From a bacterium (lineage in GTDB: Bacteria > Ratteibacteria > UBA8468 > B48-G9 > JAFGKM01): 6,486 nt of DNA. A program made the position numbers and the translations under genes. Position 1 is the first letter of the stretch. Each line of letters starts with the position of its first letter. Of the stretch, positions 1 to 5,968 are shown one piece after another. The stretch lies in assembly GCA_023230585.1 (NCBI GenBank), contig JALNXB010000082.1, forward strand, positions 1 through 6,486, in the 5' to 3' direction. The notes beneath the pieces are model-generated. The model did not search any database. It had not been told where the DNA came from and saw nothing but the letters and a program-made list of their open reading frames with translations.

Positions 1-1
1 A

Positions 2-21
2 TAATCCTAAATTTAGGATTA
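2..21. repeat. 20-bp perfect palindrome at the integrase break
   Basis: TAATCCTAAA followed by TTTAGGATTA is self-complementary over all 20 bases, with no spacer. Its last bases form part of an in-frame TAA (20-22), immediately before the point where recombinase-like coding sequence starts (23). It could be the tip of an inserted element, a recombination scar or a terminator-like hairpin of something to the left. The window starts one base before it, so the context is missing. Confidence 0.6.
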
Positions 22-22
22 A

Positions 23-169
23 ACGACCGAGATATACGCGCGAGCCGACTCGAAACAGAAAAGAGAGGCTATCGAAAAGGCATTTGAAAATCTCACTCCT
101 TCTGGTGTTATTGGAGAATGGGTTGATAATAATGACTTGATCTCATGGCTCAAAGGACTTGGTAGGTAA
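23..169 (+). pseudogene. C-terminal remnant of a tyrosine recombinase/integrase
   Basis: Forty-eight codons are open from just after a TAA at 20-22 to a TAA at 167-169. The start, TTEIYARADSKQKREAIEKA, is the hallmark end of phage-integrase-family recombinases: the Tyr in TTEIYA corresponds to the catalytic tyrosine that forms the covalent 3'-phosphotyrosine link to DNA. The tail, ending NDLISWLKGLGR, resembles the short C-terminal tail of solo integrases found in Clostridia and Bacteroidia. The upstream R-H-x-x-R part of the active site is absent and the frame is closed by the stop at 20-22, so this copy cannot work. I place the break at about position 22, at the edge of the palindrome. Whether the rest of the gene lies left of the window in another frame cannot be seen. 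The family assignment rests on motif memory without an alignment. Confidence 0.72.
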
Positions 170-180
170 GAGATGAATAT

Positions 181-253
181 TATGTAAAGTCCAAATGTGA
201 AGTATACCTGTAATATGCCAATAATCAATATGCTTTGCACTGGACTTTACATA
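181..253. repeat. 73-bp inverted repeat just downstream of the integrase remnant
   Basis: Perfect 13-bp arms TATGTAAAGTCCA (181-193) and TGGACTTTACATA (241-253) enclose 47 nt. The pairing continues imperfectly inside: GTG 197-199 with CAC 238-240 and AAG 200-202 with CTT 233-235, leaving short bulges. The loop holds a 7-bp direct repeat AATATGC (212-218, 227-233). It starts 11 bp after the integrase stop codon. There is no T-tract after it, so a simple intrinsic terminator is unlikely. A recombination site or element end used by the neighbouring recombinase is the favoured guess. Confidence 0.7.
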
Positions 254-271
254 ATTAATTTGTTGTCATAA

Positions 272-303
272 CCTTTTTTATGGAAAGCTTTCCATAAAAA
301 AGG
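272..303. repeat. 32-bp perfect palindrome
   Basis: The half CCTTTTTTATGGAAAG (272-287) is followed directly by its exact reverse complement (288-303), centred on AGCT. As single strand it gives a stem of about 14 bp with a four-base loop. It is not laid out like a bidirectional terminator, because the T run is on the 5' side of the stem and no T run follows. Its ends CCTTTTTT/AAAAAAGG are identical to those of the palindrome at 343-366. Confidence 0.8.
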
Positions 304-342
304 AGACTCTATGAGAAGAAAAAAACGATAATTTTGTCTTTG

Positions 343-366
343 CCTTTTTTGATGAATCAAAAAAGG
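343..366. repeat. 24-bp near-perfect palindrome, same ends as 272-303
   Basis: Arms CCTTTTTTGAT (343-353) and ATCAAAAAAGG (356-366) flank the two bases GA. The outer eight bases of each arm are the same as in the palindrome 39 bp to the left, while the centres differ. This pair may be the two ends of a small decayed element or related hairpins. No coding sequence is visible between them (304-342). Confidence 0.75.
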
Positions 367-381
367 ATGACCTTCGGAGTG

Positions 382-401
382 CCCTCCGGGAGAACGGAGG
401 G
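382..401. repeat. Small GC-rich inverted repeat at inner edge of the IS-like end
   Basis: CCCTCCG (382-388) and CGGAGGG (395-401) form a 7-bp stem with a six-base loop GGAGAA. It overlaps the start of the tandem repeats at 398-444 and is much more GC-rich than its surroundings, consistent with belonging to an inserted element. Confidence 0.5.
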
Positions 402-444
402 GGTCAACATCCCGGATAGGGGGTCAACATCACCGGAATATGCA
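398..444. mobile_element. Possible solo terminus of an IS21-family insertion sequence
   Basis: AGGGGGTCAACATC occurs at 398-411 and 418-431, each followed by (A)CCGGA, giving two repeats with a 20-bp period. Read on the minus strand, the outer end starts TGCATATTCCGG and each repeat carries GTTGACCCCC. IS21-family elements are known for ends starting TG that carry several internal repeats with a GACCCCC core; this agreement is the basis of the call. The element body would lie to the left, but no istA or istB coding sequence is seen there, so only an end, or an end brought in by deletion, remains. The sequence right of 444 is the broken gene at 445-668, so 444 is the likely junction. Confidence 0.45.
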
Positions 445-668
445 ATTAATGAGACTTCTCTTTTTATCCCTAATGTTTGATAATAGGTTTTGAAGGTATG
501 CAAAAAGCACAAATAGGGAATCAGGCTGTAAGAGTTTCTGTAAATATCATCGACTAATTCCGACATAAACCAAAACTCTAACAGATGTTTGGGGATATCT
601 GAATTTTGTGCATCGATATTTTTTGAGATAAAATCAATGCTTTCCTAGTAAAGTAAATTTTCTGCCAT
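445..668 (-). pseudogene. 5' fragment of an unrecognised gene, with internal TAG and IS-truncated end
   Basis: Starting at ATG (668-666) the frame reads MAENLLY, a TAG (647-645), then runs open as ESIDFISKNIDAQNSDIPKH and on through LLEFWFMSELVDDIYRNSY to KREVSLI at the IS-like junction (444/445). It stays open inside the repeats until a stop near 357, but that tail is not original. A single CAG-to-TAG change would explain the stop, since Gln fits there. The residue mix (acidic and amphipathic helices, FWF, aromatic-rich middle) looks like real protein, but I do not recognise a family. An internal ATG at 566 could start a shorter product. The start lies 33 nt after the U-run of the stem-loop at 701-784, so the structured region upstream may have been its leader. 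Confidence 0.5.
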
Positions 669-700
669 ATAACTCTTAACTTTAATTTGAGTTCCACGAC

Positions 701-784
701 AAAAAAAGAAGACGTGGAGACTACTAACTTATCCGTTTCGAGGCTCTGGCAAGCCATTGTCCAAATAAGCAGTAGCTCCACGTC
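701..784 (-). terminator. Long stem-loop followed by a U-run, leftward
   Basis: On the minus strand GACGTGGAGCTACT (784-771) pairs with AGTAGTCTCCACGTC (725-711), 14 bp with one bulged base (720), and UUCUUUUUUU (710-701) follows at once, the layout of an intrinsic terminator. Inside are CUUAUUUG/CGGAUAAG (769-762 with 735-728, two G-U pairs) and GGCU/AGCC closing a UGCCAG loop. The stem is longer and more branched than usual. It could end the res-mod transcript, which shows no clear terminator nearer mod, and/or the RNA starting near 907. Confidence 0.6.
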
Positions 785-856
785 TATACGACATGGAGCA
801 TCCTCGCTTATTACCCATGGACATTTGAAATTGCCAGATTTCGAAACAGGGTAATA
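711..856. repeat. Inverted pair of related hairpin repeats
   Basis: The + strand at 728-784 and the - strand at 856-790 share, in the same order, GTTTCGA, TCTGGCAA, TGTCCA, AATAAGC and GCTCCA-GTC, with small length differences between blocks. The copies face each other about five bases apart (785-789). The apical loop CTGGCA is identical in both, while the stems differ but stay paired: GGCT/AGCC in one, GAAAT/ATTTC in the other. This layout resembles paired REP sequences (BIMEs), though no REP-associated transposase is in the window. Confidence 0.65.
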
Positions 857-912
857 CCGTGAATACTATTCCAATATGTTTTGCGGATATTTCCGCTTTT
901 ATTTCTTTACTG

Positions 913-920
913 CAAAGATA
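913..920 (-). promoter_or_regulatory. Bacteroidota-type -7 box TATCTTTG
   Basis: TATCTTTG on the minus strand fits TAnnTTTG exactly. No TTTG is found 19-21 bases upstream, so the -33 box is missing or weak. Transcription would begin near 907 and run into the hairpin series and the broken gene at 668. One exact match of this degeneracy can arise by chance in AT-rich DNA. Confidence 0.4.
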
Positions 921-931
921 ATACCGTTTAG

Positions 932-965
932 GGAGTTTTCTGTTTTATTTATTTAGGAAAACCCC
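932..965 (-). other. Hairpin between mod and the downstream promoter box
   Basis: On the minus strand GGGGUUUUC (965-957) pairs with GAAAACUCC (940-932) around a 16-nt AU-rich loop, nine pairs including one G-U. It lies just after the stop that would end the extended mod frame (973). No U-run follows, so it is not a clear intrinsic terminator; it might protect the 3' end of the mod mRNA or be a site near the promoter at 913-920. Confidence 0.35.
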
Positions 966-972
966 AAAAATA

Positions 973-1050
973 TCATTTTTCAAATTGCAGTTCAATCTCT
1001 TTCTTTTCTATAAGCTGTTTAAGGCAGTTAGCCTGCCCTCCATGAAACTT
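973..1050 (-). pseudogene. Out-of-frame 25-codon continuation of mod
   Basis: Immediately past the mod stop, the next frame reads KFHGGQANCLKQLIEKKEIE and then LQFEK before TGA (975-973). The mod end is GTG TTT TAA G; removing one T from the TTTT run (+ strand AAAA 1051-1054) would give GTG TTT AAG and join the two as VKIVFKFHGGQ. The segment has protein-like features, a strand-like start and a charged amphipathic helix, in an otherwise AT-rich gap. A one-base insertion, a sequencing error, or programmed slippage on UUUUAAG are all possible. It could also be an independent 28-codon ORF from a TTG overlapping the mod stop. Confidence 0.5.
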
Positions 1051-3010
1051 AAAACACAATCTTTACATCTTCCTTGTAATGCTGTAACGTGCCGTTTAGG
1101 CTCGCTGTCCAGCCATCAATAAAGACTTTTCCATTTTTGATAGCATCGGCATAATCTTCTTTACTGATTTTCTCGCTATTGGTGATATAGTAGTGTTTGC
1201 CGATTTTGTAAATACAATCTTTTACAACTTCTTCCGGCACTTGGGTAGGTTCATCTAAACCAACCGTAAAAATCATATTGTATATACGACTGAGAACATC
1301 ATCGCTCAATTCCGGGAAAATGATTTGTCCATCTTCCACCTCTAATTTAGGGGCTTTTATACTATCAAAAACCTTGAAACCAATATCCGGAATTTCTTTT
1401 TTATCCTCTTCAAACATGCCTGCTTCATTGTTTTCTTCTTCTATTTCTGCTGCAATTTTTTCACTTGCTCGCCTTAACCTCTCTATCGTTATGCTGGAAA
1501 TGACTGGCTCTAAACCATTGTCCTCACAGAATTGATAAGCGGGTTTGTTTTCATCTATGAGTTCATCTAGTTGACAAAGAATAAATTTTCTTTTACCCCC
1601 ATCTTTGTTTAGCTCCATGACTGCCTCACCTGTGGTTCCACTCCCGGCAAAGAAATCTAAACATATCGAGTCGATATCAGAGCCAATATTTAATATCTTT
1701 TTCAATAGATATGTAGGCTTGGGGAAGTCGAAAGCATCCCCCATATCAAGCTTTCTTAGCTCTGTTGAACCTTGCTCTGTAATCACCCCTGTTTCATCCC
1801 AAATTCCATCTTCTTCTTCATCTCCACTAGATAGCTCTAACTCTTCAAACCATATAGTTTTTGCCTTAAAAGTGTCTTTCCTATATTTTTCATATATACC
1901 ATATTCTCCTGTGGTTTTAATTCGGGCTACTATGTTACTATTTAATGTTGTCTCACCAATATTGTTTTCTAATTTCTTGGTGCCCCAACGCCAACAACTT
2001 TCTTCTTGTTCGCTATTTAAAGGGACAACTTGCACATTGAAATCTCCTGACATTTCTAAGGAGATGGGAGAATACCCATTTCTATCTATTTCTTTTGTGT
2101 TTACATAAATAGGGTAATACAAATTTGGGCGATTAAATCGACCAAACTTAGGATTCCTGTTCCTTAACTCCCTTTCTGTAAAATCACCAATATCATCAGT
2201 TTTCACACCTCCTGAAAGCTCTTTTTCCAGTTCATTTAGAATAGTTTTCTCTGATTTTACATATACTAGAAGATATTCATGTGTCTTGGCTATTTGCTTG
2301 TAAGTTTGACCTCTCTTGTTTGATTGAATTATAATTTGAGATATAAAGTTTTCTTCTCCAAAAACATCATCACAAAGTAGCTTTAAATTTGCTTGCTCAT
2401 TGTCATCAATACTAATAAATATAGCACCATCTTGGCTCAACAGATCCCTTGCTAATAATAAACGAGGGTACATGAAAGCTAACCAACCATTATGACTTCT
2501 TTTGGTTCTAAAACTAAAATCCATGCGAGCAAAGTCATCTTCACTCAGATTTACTAAGCCTAAAACTTCCGCTTCTTCCTTATTGAATCTGTCAGGATAG
2601 ATAAACTCATCATTGGTGGTATTGTAAGGTGGGTCTATGTATATACATTTTATCTTGCCGGTATAGTGGTTTTTTAGGATTTTCAGACTGTCCAGGTTAT
2701 CCCCTTTTAGCACCAGATTTTGGGTGGTATCTATATTTTTGCTCATTTTGGTATTTAGCCGAAGTTCCATTTCGGTTTTCTGTGCATATTTACCACGTGC
2801 AAAATTTCTACCAACAAAATTAAGTCCATATCCGTTCACTTTTTCATCAATGGGCAGTCCGGCTATGGCTTTAAGTTCATTCAGGTCAATTTCATTGTCC
2901 TTGATTACGCTTGGGTAGTTTTCTTTCAGAAAAGCTAACAGTTTGTTCTCTGTTTTCTCGCTGTTAAAGACCTTGAAACCCTCTTGTATAAATCTTTCTT
3001 TACTTTCCAT
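1049..3010 (-). CDS. mod: Type III restriction-modification methyltransferase subunit (Mod)
   Basis: Adenine-N6 DNA methyltransferase that recognises the target and transfers a methyl group from S-adenosylmethionine; Type III Mod also supplies sequence specificity to Res. From ATG at 3010 the product is 653 aa. Motif IV DPPYNT lies at residues 126-131, followed by the conserved WLAFMYPRLLLARDLL and FISIDDNE segments (~176-203). A variable stretch, the likely target-recognition domain, covers roughly 225-420. Then come FPKPTYLLKKIL (~429-440, motif X-like) and LDFFAGSGTT (451-460, motif I, SAM binding). The order IV-TRD-I makes it beta class, as in EcoP1I and EcoP15I Mod. The frame extends two codons to TTG (3016), but ATG 6 bp after the res stop is the more normal start; no Shine-Dalgarno is seen. 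Co-transcribed behind res. The C-terminus may be shortened by a one-base shift (see 973-1050). Confidence 0.95.
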   Translation of the reverse strand: MESKERFIQEGFKVFNSEKTENKLLAFLKENYPSVIKDNEIDLNELKAIAGLPIDEKVNGYGLNFVGRNFARGKYAQKTEMELRLNTKMSKNIDTTQNLVLKGDNLDSLKILKNHYTGKIKCIYIDPPYNTTNDEFIYPDRFNKEEAEVLGLVNLSEDDFARMDFSFRTKRSHNGWLAFMYPRLLLARDLLSQDGAIFISIDDNEQANLKLLCDDVFGEENFISQIIIQSNKRGQTYKQIAKTHEYLLVYVKSEKTILNELEKELSGGVKTDDIGDFTERELRNRNPKFGRFNRPNLYYPIYVNTKEIDRNGYSPISLEMSGDFNVQVVPLNSEQEESCWRWGTKKLENNIGETTLNSNIVARIKTTGEYGIYEKYRKDTFKAKTIWFEELELSSGDEEEDGIWDETGVITEQGSTELRKLDMGDAFDFPKPTYLLKKILNIGSDIDSICLDFFAGSGTTGEAVMELNKDGGKRKFILCQLDELIDENKPAYQFCEDNGLEPVISSITIERLRRASEKIAAEIEEENNEAGMFEEDKKEIPDIGFKVFDSIKAPKLEVEDGQIIFPELSDDVLSRIYNMIFTVGLDEPTQVPEEVVKDCIYKIGKHYYITNSEKISKEDYADAIKNGKVFIDGWTASLNGTLQHYKEDVKIVF

Positions 3011-3016
3011 CGTCAA

Positions 3017-5932
3017 TTATAAATTGTTTATCAATGCTGCCAATTGTGTTCTATTGATACGTTCTTTAAATGAAACTTTTATTTTCTCGTTTTTGTAATT
3101 CTCATTCAGAGCTTCAAAGTATTTTTTAGCAAACTCTGTTTTTCCCTTTTCGCTTGTAGGGATTTTTGTAGAAGAATCATATCCTTTGGCTTCCACTACA
3201 AGAATCACTTTATTTCCATCAGTACTTTTTATTGCGTAGCAAAAATCAGGGTTATAGTCGCCCAATGGAGTTTTAATTTTAAGTCGTGGCAGTTTCCCGA
3301 AAATCTCTATACTATCCATATCGGGGTCTTGCTCTACAATTTCCAGTTCAAAATCACTATCATACTCAATCACCTCTTCAAATACCCATTTGGGCTTTAA
3401 TGAAAAGCCACCCTCAATATCTTTTTGAAATTTACCTGTGCTTCCAATGTCCAGGTATGTTTTGCCATTCTCAGACTTAAACACATTGGGCATCACTTTA
3501 CCGCTCATTCCATCGTAATGAATATTGGCTTTGAGCATAGCTACTAAATTTCTATTTATAATTTCGGCTATCTCTCTTTGTGCCTGCTCAGGGTTATTAC
3601 AAAGCATCTTGTTTTTAAAATCATCACTTAGTGCATTGAAAACCTTTACCACAAAAGAGAGTGGTGTTTTAGTCTTGTTTGAGAGCGACTGCACCAACCC
3701 CAAATAATCAACTTTGCTTCTATGTGATACGGTATCAATTAGCTTTTCTGTGATTGCACCCTGTTCACCAATCCTCTCTACATTTAATTCTGCCCTTATT
3801 GTTTGTAGAAGTATCTCATCAATGTTTACTTCTTCTATTTGCGTTCTAATGTTCTGAATCAGCTGTTTCTCCTGCTCTTCGATCAGGGTATCCAATACAT
3901 AAAAAGCATTTTTATTGATGGTGTTCCAAAGCTTTTGAAACTCTTTTAAGTGTGCCGACTTAATAAATACTTTCTTTTTATCCTTTTTGTTTTCAGCCCT
4001 CTGTACATAAGTTTTAGCATCAAAGGCAAACAAGCTTTCTATTATTTTTTTCTGTTCTTCGGGCAGATCCTGTCCTTTAAGGATTTTGGCAAAATCGGGT
4101 GATTTGTCAAACACATCAATTCCATCAACGATTGCCTTAAATACAATCATTTCTTCACGTTCTAACAATCGGTATAGATTGCGAACAGTAAGGTCATCAA
4201 AACCACCTTTTTCTTTTAAAAGCTTTTTGAGTTCCTGTTCGGTAAATATTTCGGCAATAAGGAATGAGTTACTTAATATTTCATTCTGAATTGCTTCTAC
4301 AAAGCCCTGTTCTTTCCCGGAGACAACTACATCCAAATTATTTATCTTCCAAAACTCCTCTTGGTTATCGTCCAGGTGGTTTAGTGTATTACGTTGCAAA
4401 TCCTGATTTACACAAATTCGCAAACCACGGCCAATTTGTTGTAGTTTAGAAATTTCGCTTCCCTGGTTAGAAAGCTTACAAATGGTGAAAACATTGGGGT
4501 TATCCCATCCCTCCTGCAAAGCCCAAATAGAGAAAATAAAGCGAGTAGGGCTTTCAAATGAGAGTAATTTCTTCTTATCTTGCAGTATCTCATTGACACC
4601 TGCTCTAATTTTCTCATCTTTGTTTCCTTTGTCGCCCGAGAAGTAGCCTTTATGCACCTGCAATTCGTTGTTATTGTCATAATCGTTTTGCAGATACTTG
4701 TAATATTCGCTCGTTTTATCAAGCTTGTTCAACAGCTCTCGGTACTGTATCTGATATTCTTCTTCAAAGAAAGTCTTAATCTTAGGGTTTTCTCCACGAA
4801 ATAAGCTTGTGTCACTCTCCATAAAAAACAGAGTAAGTGCTTTAATTCCCTGCTCAAACAAAGCTTTCTCTTTTTTCAGATGTATTCTTATCGTCTCCTT
4901 TATCATTGCTCGGAGAGCTTCATCTGTTAAAGAGTATTCAACCCTAACAATGCTGTCATCTGCCAAAACAACTGTCTCTTTGTTTACTCTCTTGATGCTT
5001 TTACCATTAAAAACAGAACCAACTCCTAATTTCCGTGGTAGAACAACTCCATTTGTCAATGTATGAACAATAGCCACATTTTTAGAGCCATCTTTCTCAA
5101 TACCAATAAGTGTATCTTCACTCTCTACAACGTCTTGCGTATATACTACAATCTTTTTAACTAAGCTTTGTCTGAATGAAGAAATACTGTCTAAGACATA
5201 GGCTACATTGGATAAGGGCAGGCTCTTTTTCTTCTTTGGAAATGTAGCCCCAAAGCGCAAATAATAATTCTCAAACCCTTTGAAATATTTCTTGAACGCA
5301 TCTCCTTCAAATCGGTGTGGCTCATCCATAATTACAATTGGATTCAGCCTTTTCAACGCATCTAAGTAGCTTTTTATTGGCTCTTCTGATGTTGTAAAGA
5401 GGTCGGGTGAGTTAAGTTCATTTTCTAATGGTCTGTTAAGGATATTGTCTTTGTGGCTGAATGAGCTGGGTGTCATTATTAAAACCGACAAATGCGATGT
5501 GCCAATAAATTGTCTTATTGCTGAAATATTTCCACCCTCATAGGTAAAAGCTTCAATTTCTTTTTCCCTTTCGTTTGCATAATAGCTCTTGAAATAATCT
5601 TTGGTGTCCTCTAAGTTGGTTTTAGTACCCTCACGAATAGGAACAGAGGGTATAAGAATAATAAACTTCTTATATCCAAAGTTTTTGTTCAGTTCAAAGA
5701 TCGTTTTGATAAACGTGAAAGTTTTACCTGTTCCCGTTTCCATCATAACATCAATGTTCCTTGTATCTTTAACCAGAAAATTATAGTTATTCTTATCGTG
5801 ATGCTCCGTGAACACCTCGTTAAAACTTACGTTTTGACGAAGACTTTCAAAAATTGTAGTAATATTGTTTACACAATCCTCTTGAAAGTCCTGTATCTCA
5901 TATTGAAACTGCTTTGTTTGGGTTTCTGACAT
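3017..5932 (-). CDS. res: Type III restriction endonuclease subunit (Res)
   Basis: ATP-dependent helicase-nuclease that acts only in complex with Mod, moves on or signals along DNA after binding an unmodified site, and cuts a short distance away. The 971-aa product matches the usual size of about 900-1000 aa. Superfamily 2 motifs are present: Walker A METGTGKT (64-71), motif II DEPH (203-206), FGATF (227-231, motif III position), motif V region WALQEGWDNPN (470-480) and motif VI QIGRGLR (499-505). The C-terminal nuclease has PD (895-896) and EAK (914-916), the PD-(D/E)XK catalytic core, so all key residues are intact. The middle (540-800) is helical and charged. ATG at 5932 is preceded by AAAACACA with no Shine-Dalgarno, common in Bacteroidota. 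It is the first gene of the operon; its stop is 6 bp before mod. Confidence 0.96.
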   Translation of the reverse strand: MSETQTKQFQYEIQDFQEDCVNNITTIFESLRQNVSFNEVFTEHHDKNNYNFLVKDTRNIDVMMETGTGKTFTFIKTIFELNKNFGYKKFIILIPSVPIREGTKTNLEDTKDYFKSYYANEREKEIEAFTYEGGNISAIRQFIGTSHLSVLIMTPSSFSHKDNILNRPLENELNSPDLFTTSEEPIKSYLDALKRLNPIVIMDEPHRFEGDAFKKYFKGFENYYLRFGATFPKKKKSLPLSNVAYVLDSISSFRQSLVKKIVVYTQDVVESEDTLIGIEKDGSKNVAIVHTLTNGVVLPRKLGVGSVFNGKSIKRVNKETVVLADDSIVRVEYSLTDEALRAMIKETIRIHLKKEKALFEQGIKALTLFFMESDTSLFRGENPKIKTFFEEEYQIQYRELLNKLDKTSEYYKYLQNDYDNNNELQVHKGYFSGDKGNKDEKIRAGVNEILQDKKKLLSFESPTRFIFSIWALQEGWDNPNVFTICKLSNQGSEISKLQQIGRGLRICVNQDLQRNTLNHLDDNQEEFWKINNLDVVVSGKEQGFVEAIQNEILSNSFLIAEIFTEQELKKLLKEKGGFDDLTVRNLYRLLEREEMIVFKAIVDGIDVFDKSPDFAKILKGQDLPEEQKKIIESLFAFDAKTYVQRAENKKDKKKVFIKSAHLKEFQKLWNTINKNAFYVLDTLIEEQEKQLIQNIRTQIEEVNIDEILLQTIRAELNVERIGEQGAITEKLIDTVSHRSKVDYLGLVQSLSNKTKTPLSFVVKVFNALSDDFKNKMLCNNPEQAQREIAEIINRNLVAMLKANIHYDGMSGKVMPNVFKSENGKTYLDIGSTGKFQKDIEGGFSLKPKWVFEEVIEYDSDFELEIVEQDPDMDSIEIFGKLPRLKIKTPLGDYNPDFCYAIKSTDGNKVILVVEAKGYDSSTKIPTSEKGKTEFAKKYFEALNENYKNEKIKVSFKERINRTQLAALINNL

Positions 5933-5960
5933 TGTGTTTTATTCCGATTTTTATAAAGTC

Positions 5961-5968
5961 CAAAGTTA
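5961..5968 (-). promoter_or_regulatory. Bacteroidota-type -7 box TAACTTTG upstream of res
   Basis: TAACTTTG on the minus strand fits TAnnTTTG and ends 28 bp before the res ATG, a suitable spacing for a short leader. No clear TTTG lies 19-21 bases upstream. It probably drives res and mod together. Confidence 0.5.

Larger units (their letters stand above)
701..907 (-). ncRNA. Candidate structured leader or small RNA
   Basis: About 205 nt lie between a TAnnTTTG box (920-913) and a U-run (710-701). Predicted helices on the minus strand: P1 GCGGA/UCCGC (896-892 with 887-883, AAUA loop); P2 UAUUACCC/GGGUAAUA (856-849 with 816-809), topped by an 8-bp stem with one bulged C and loop CUGGCA (837-832); P3 GCUCCAUGUC/GACGUGGAGC (799-790 with 784-775, GUAUA loop); P4, the terminator stem-loop. 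Three pairs in P3 and P4 are G-U on this strand and would be C-A on the other, favouring minus-strand RNA. P3 and P4 share 784-775 and cannot form together. P2 and P4 interiors are inverted copies, so a long P2:P4 hairpin is a further alternative. It could be an attenuating leader of the gene at 668, a free small RNA or a REP-like DNA repeat pair. No known RNA family is recognised. Confidence 0.45.

Noticed and set aside
329..336. TAATTTTG on the + strand, a second TAnnTTTG match
   Set aside because: It has no -33 box and no rightward gene or structured transcript follows; chance is likely in AT-rich DNA.
578..781. Open frame starting inside the inverted hairpin pair, leftward
   Set aside because: Its N-terminal half is translation of the hairpins and U-run, while the same stretch in another frame gives the more protein-like fragment from 668.
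701..907. Retron RNA or CRISPR-like array
   Set aside because: There is no reverse transcriptase gene, no regular spacing and only two diverged inverted copies.
883..910. GCGGA/TCCGC stem followed by TTTTATTTCTTT on the + strand as a rightward terminator
   Set aside because: The stem is only 5 bp and no rightward gene ends nearby; it fits better as the first hairpin of the leftward RNA.
1605..2108. 167-codon open frame on the + strand opposite mod
   Set aside because: Serine- and proline-rich antisense translation of the mod motif I and TRD region; no independent coding evidence.
4041..4055. Seven-base A/T run inside res as a phase-variation tract
   Set aside because: Phase-variable Type III genes usually carry longer simple repeats; the frame is intact here and no other long tract is present in res or mod.
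4408..4722. 104-codon open frame inside res on the same strand
   Set aside because: It lies within the helicase region of an intact gene in another frame, and has no recognisable motif.
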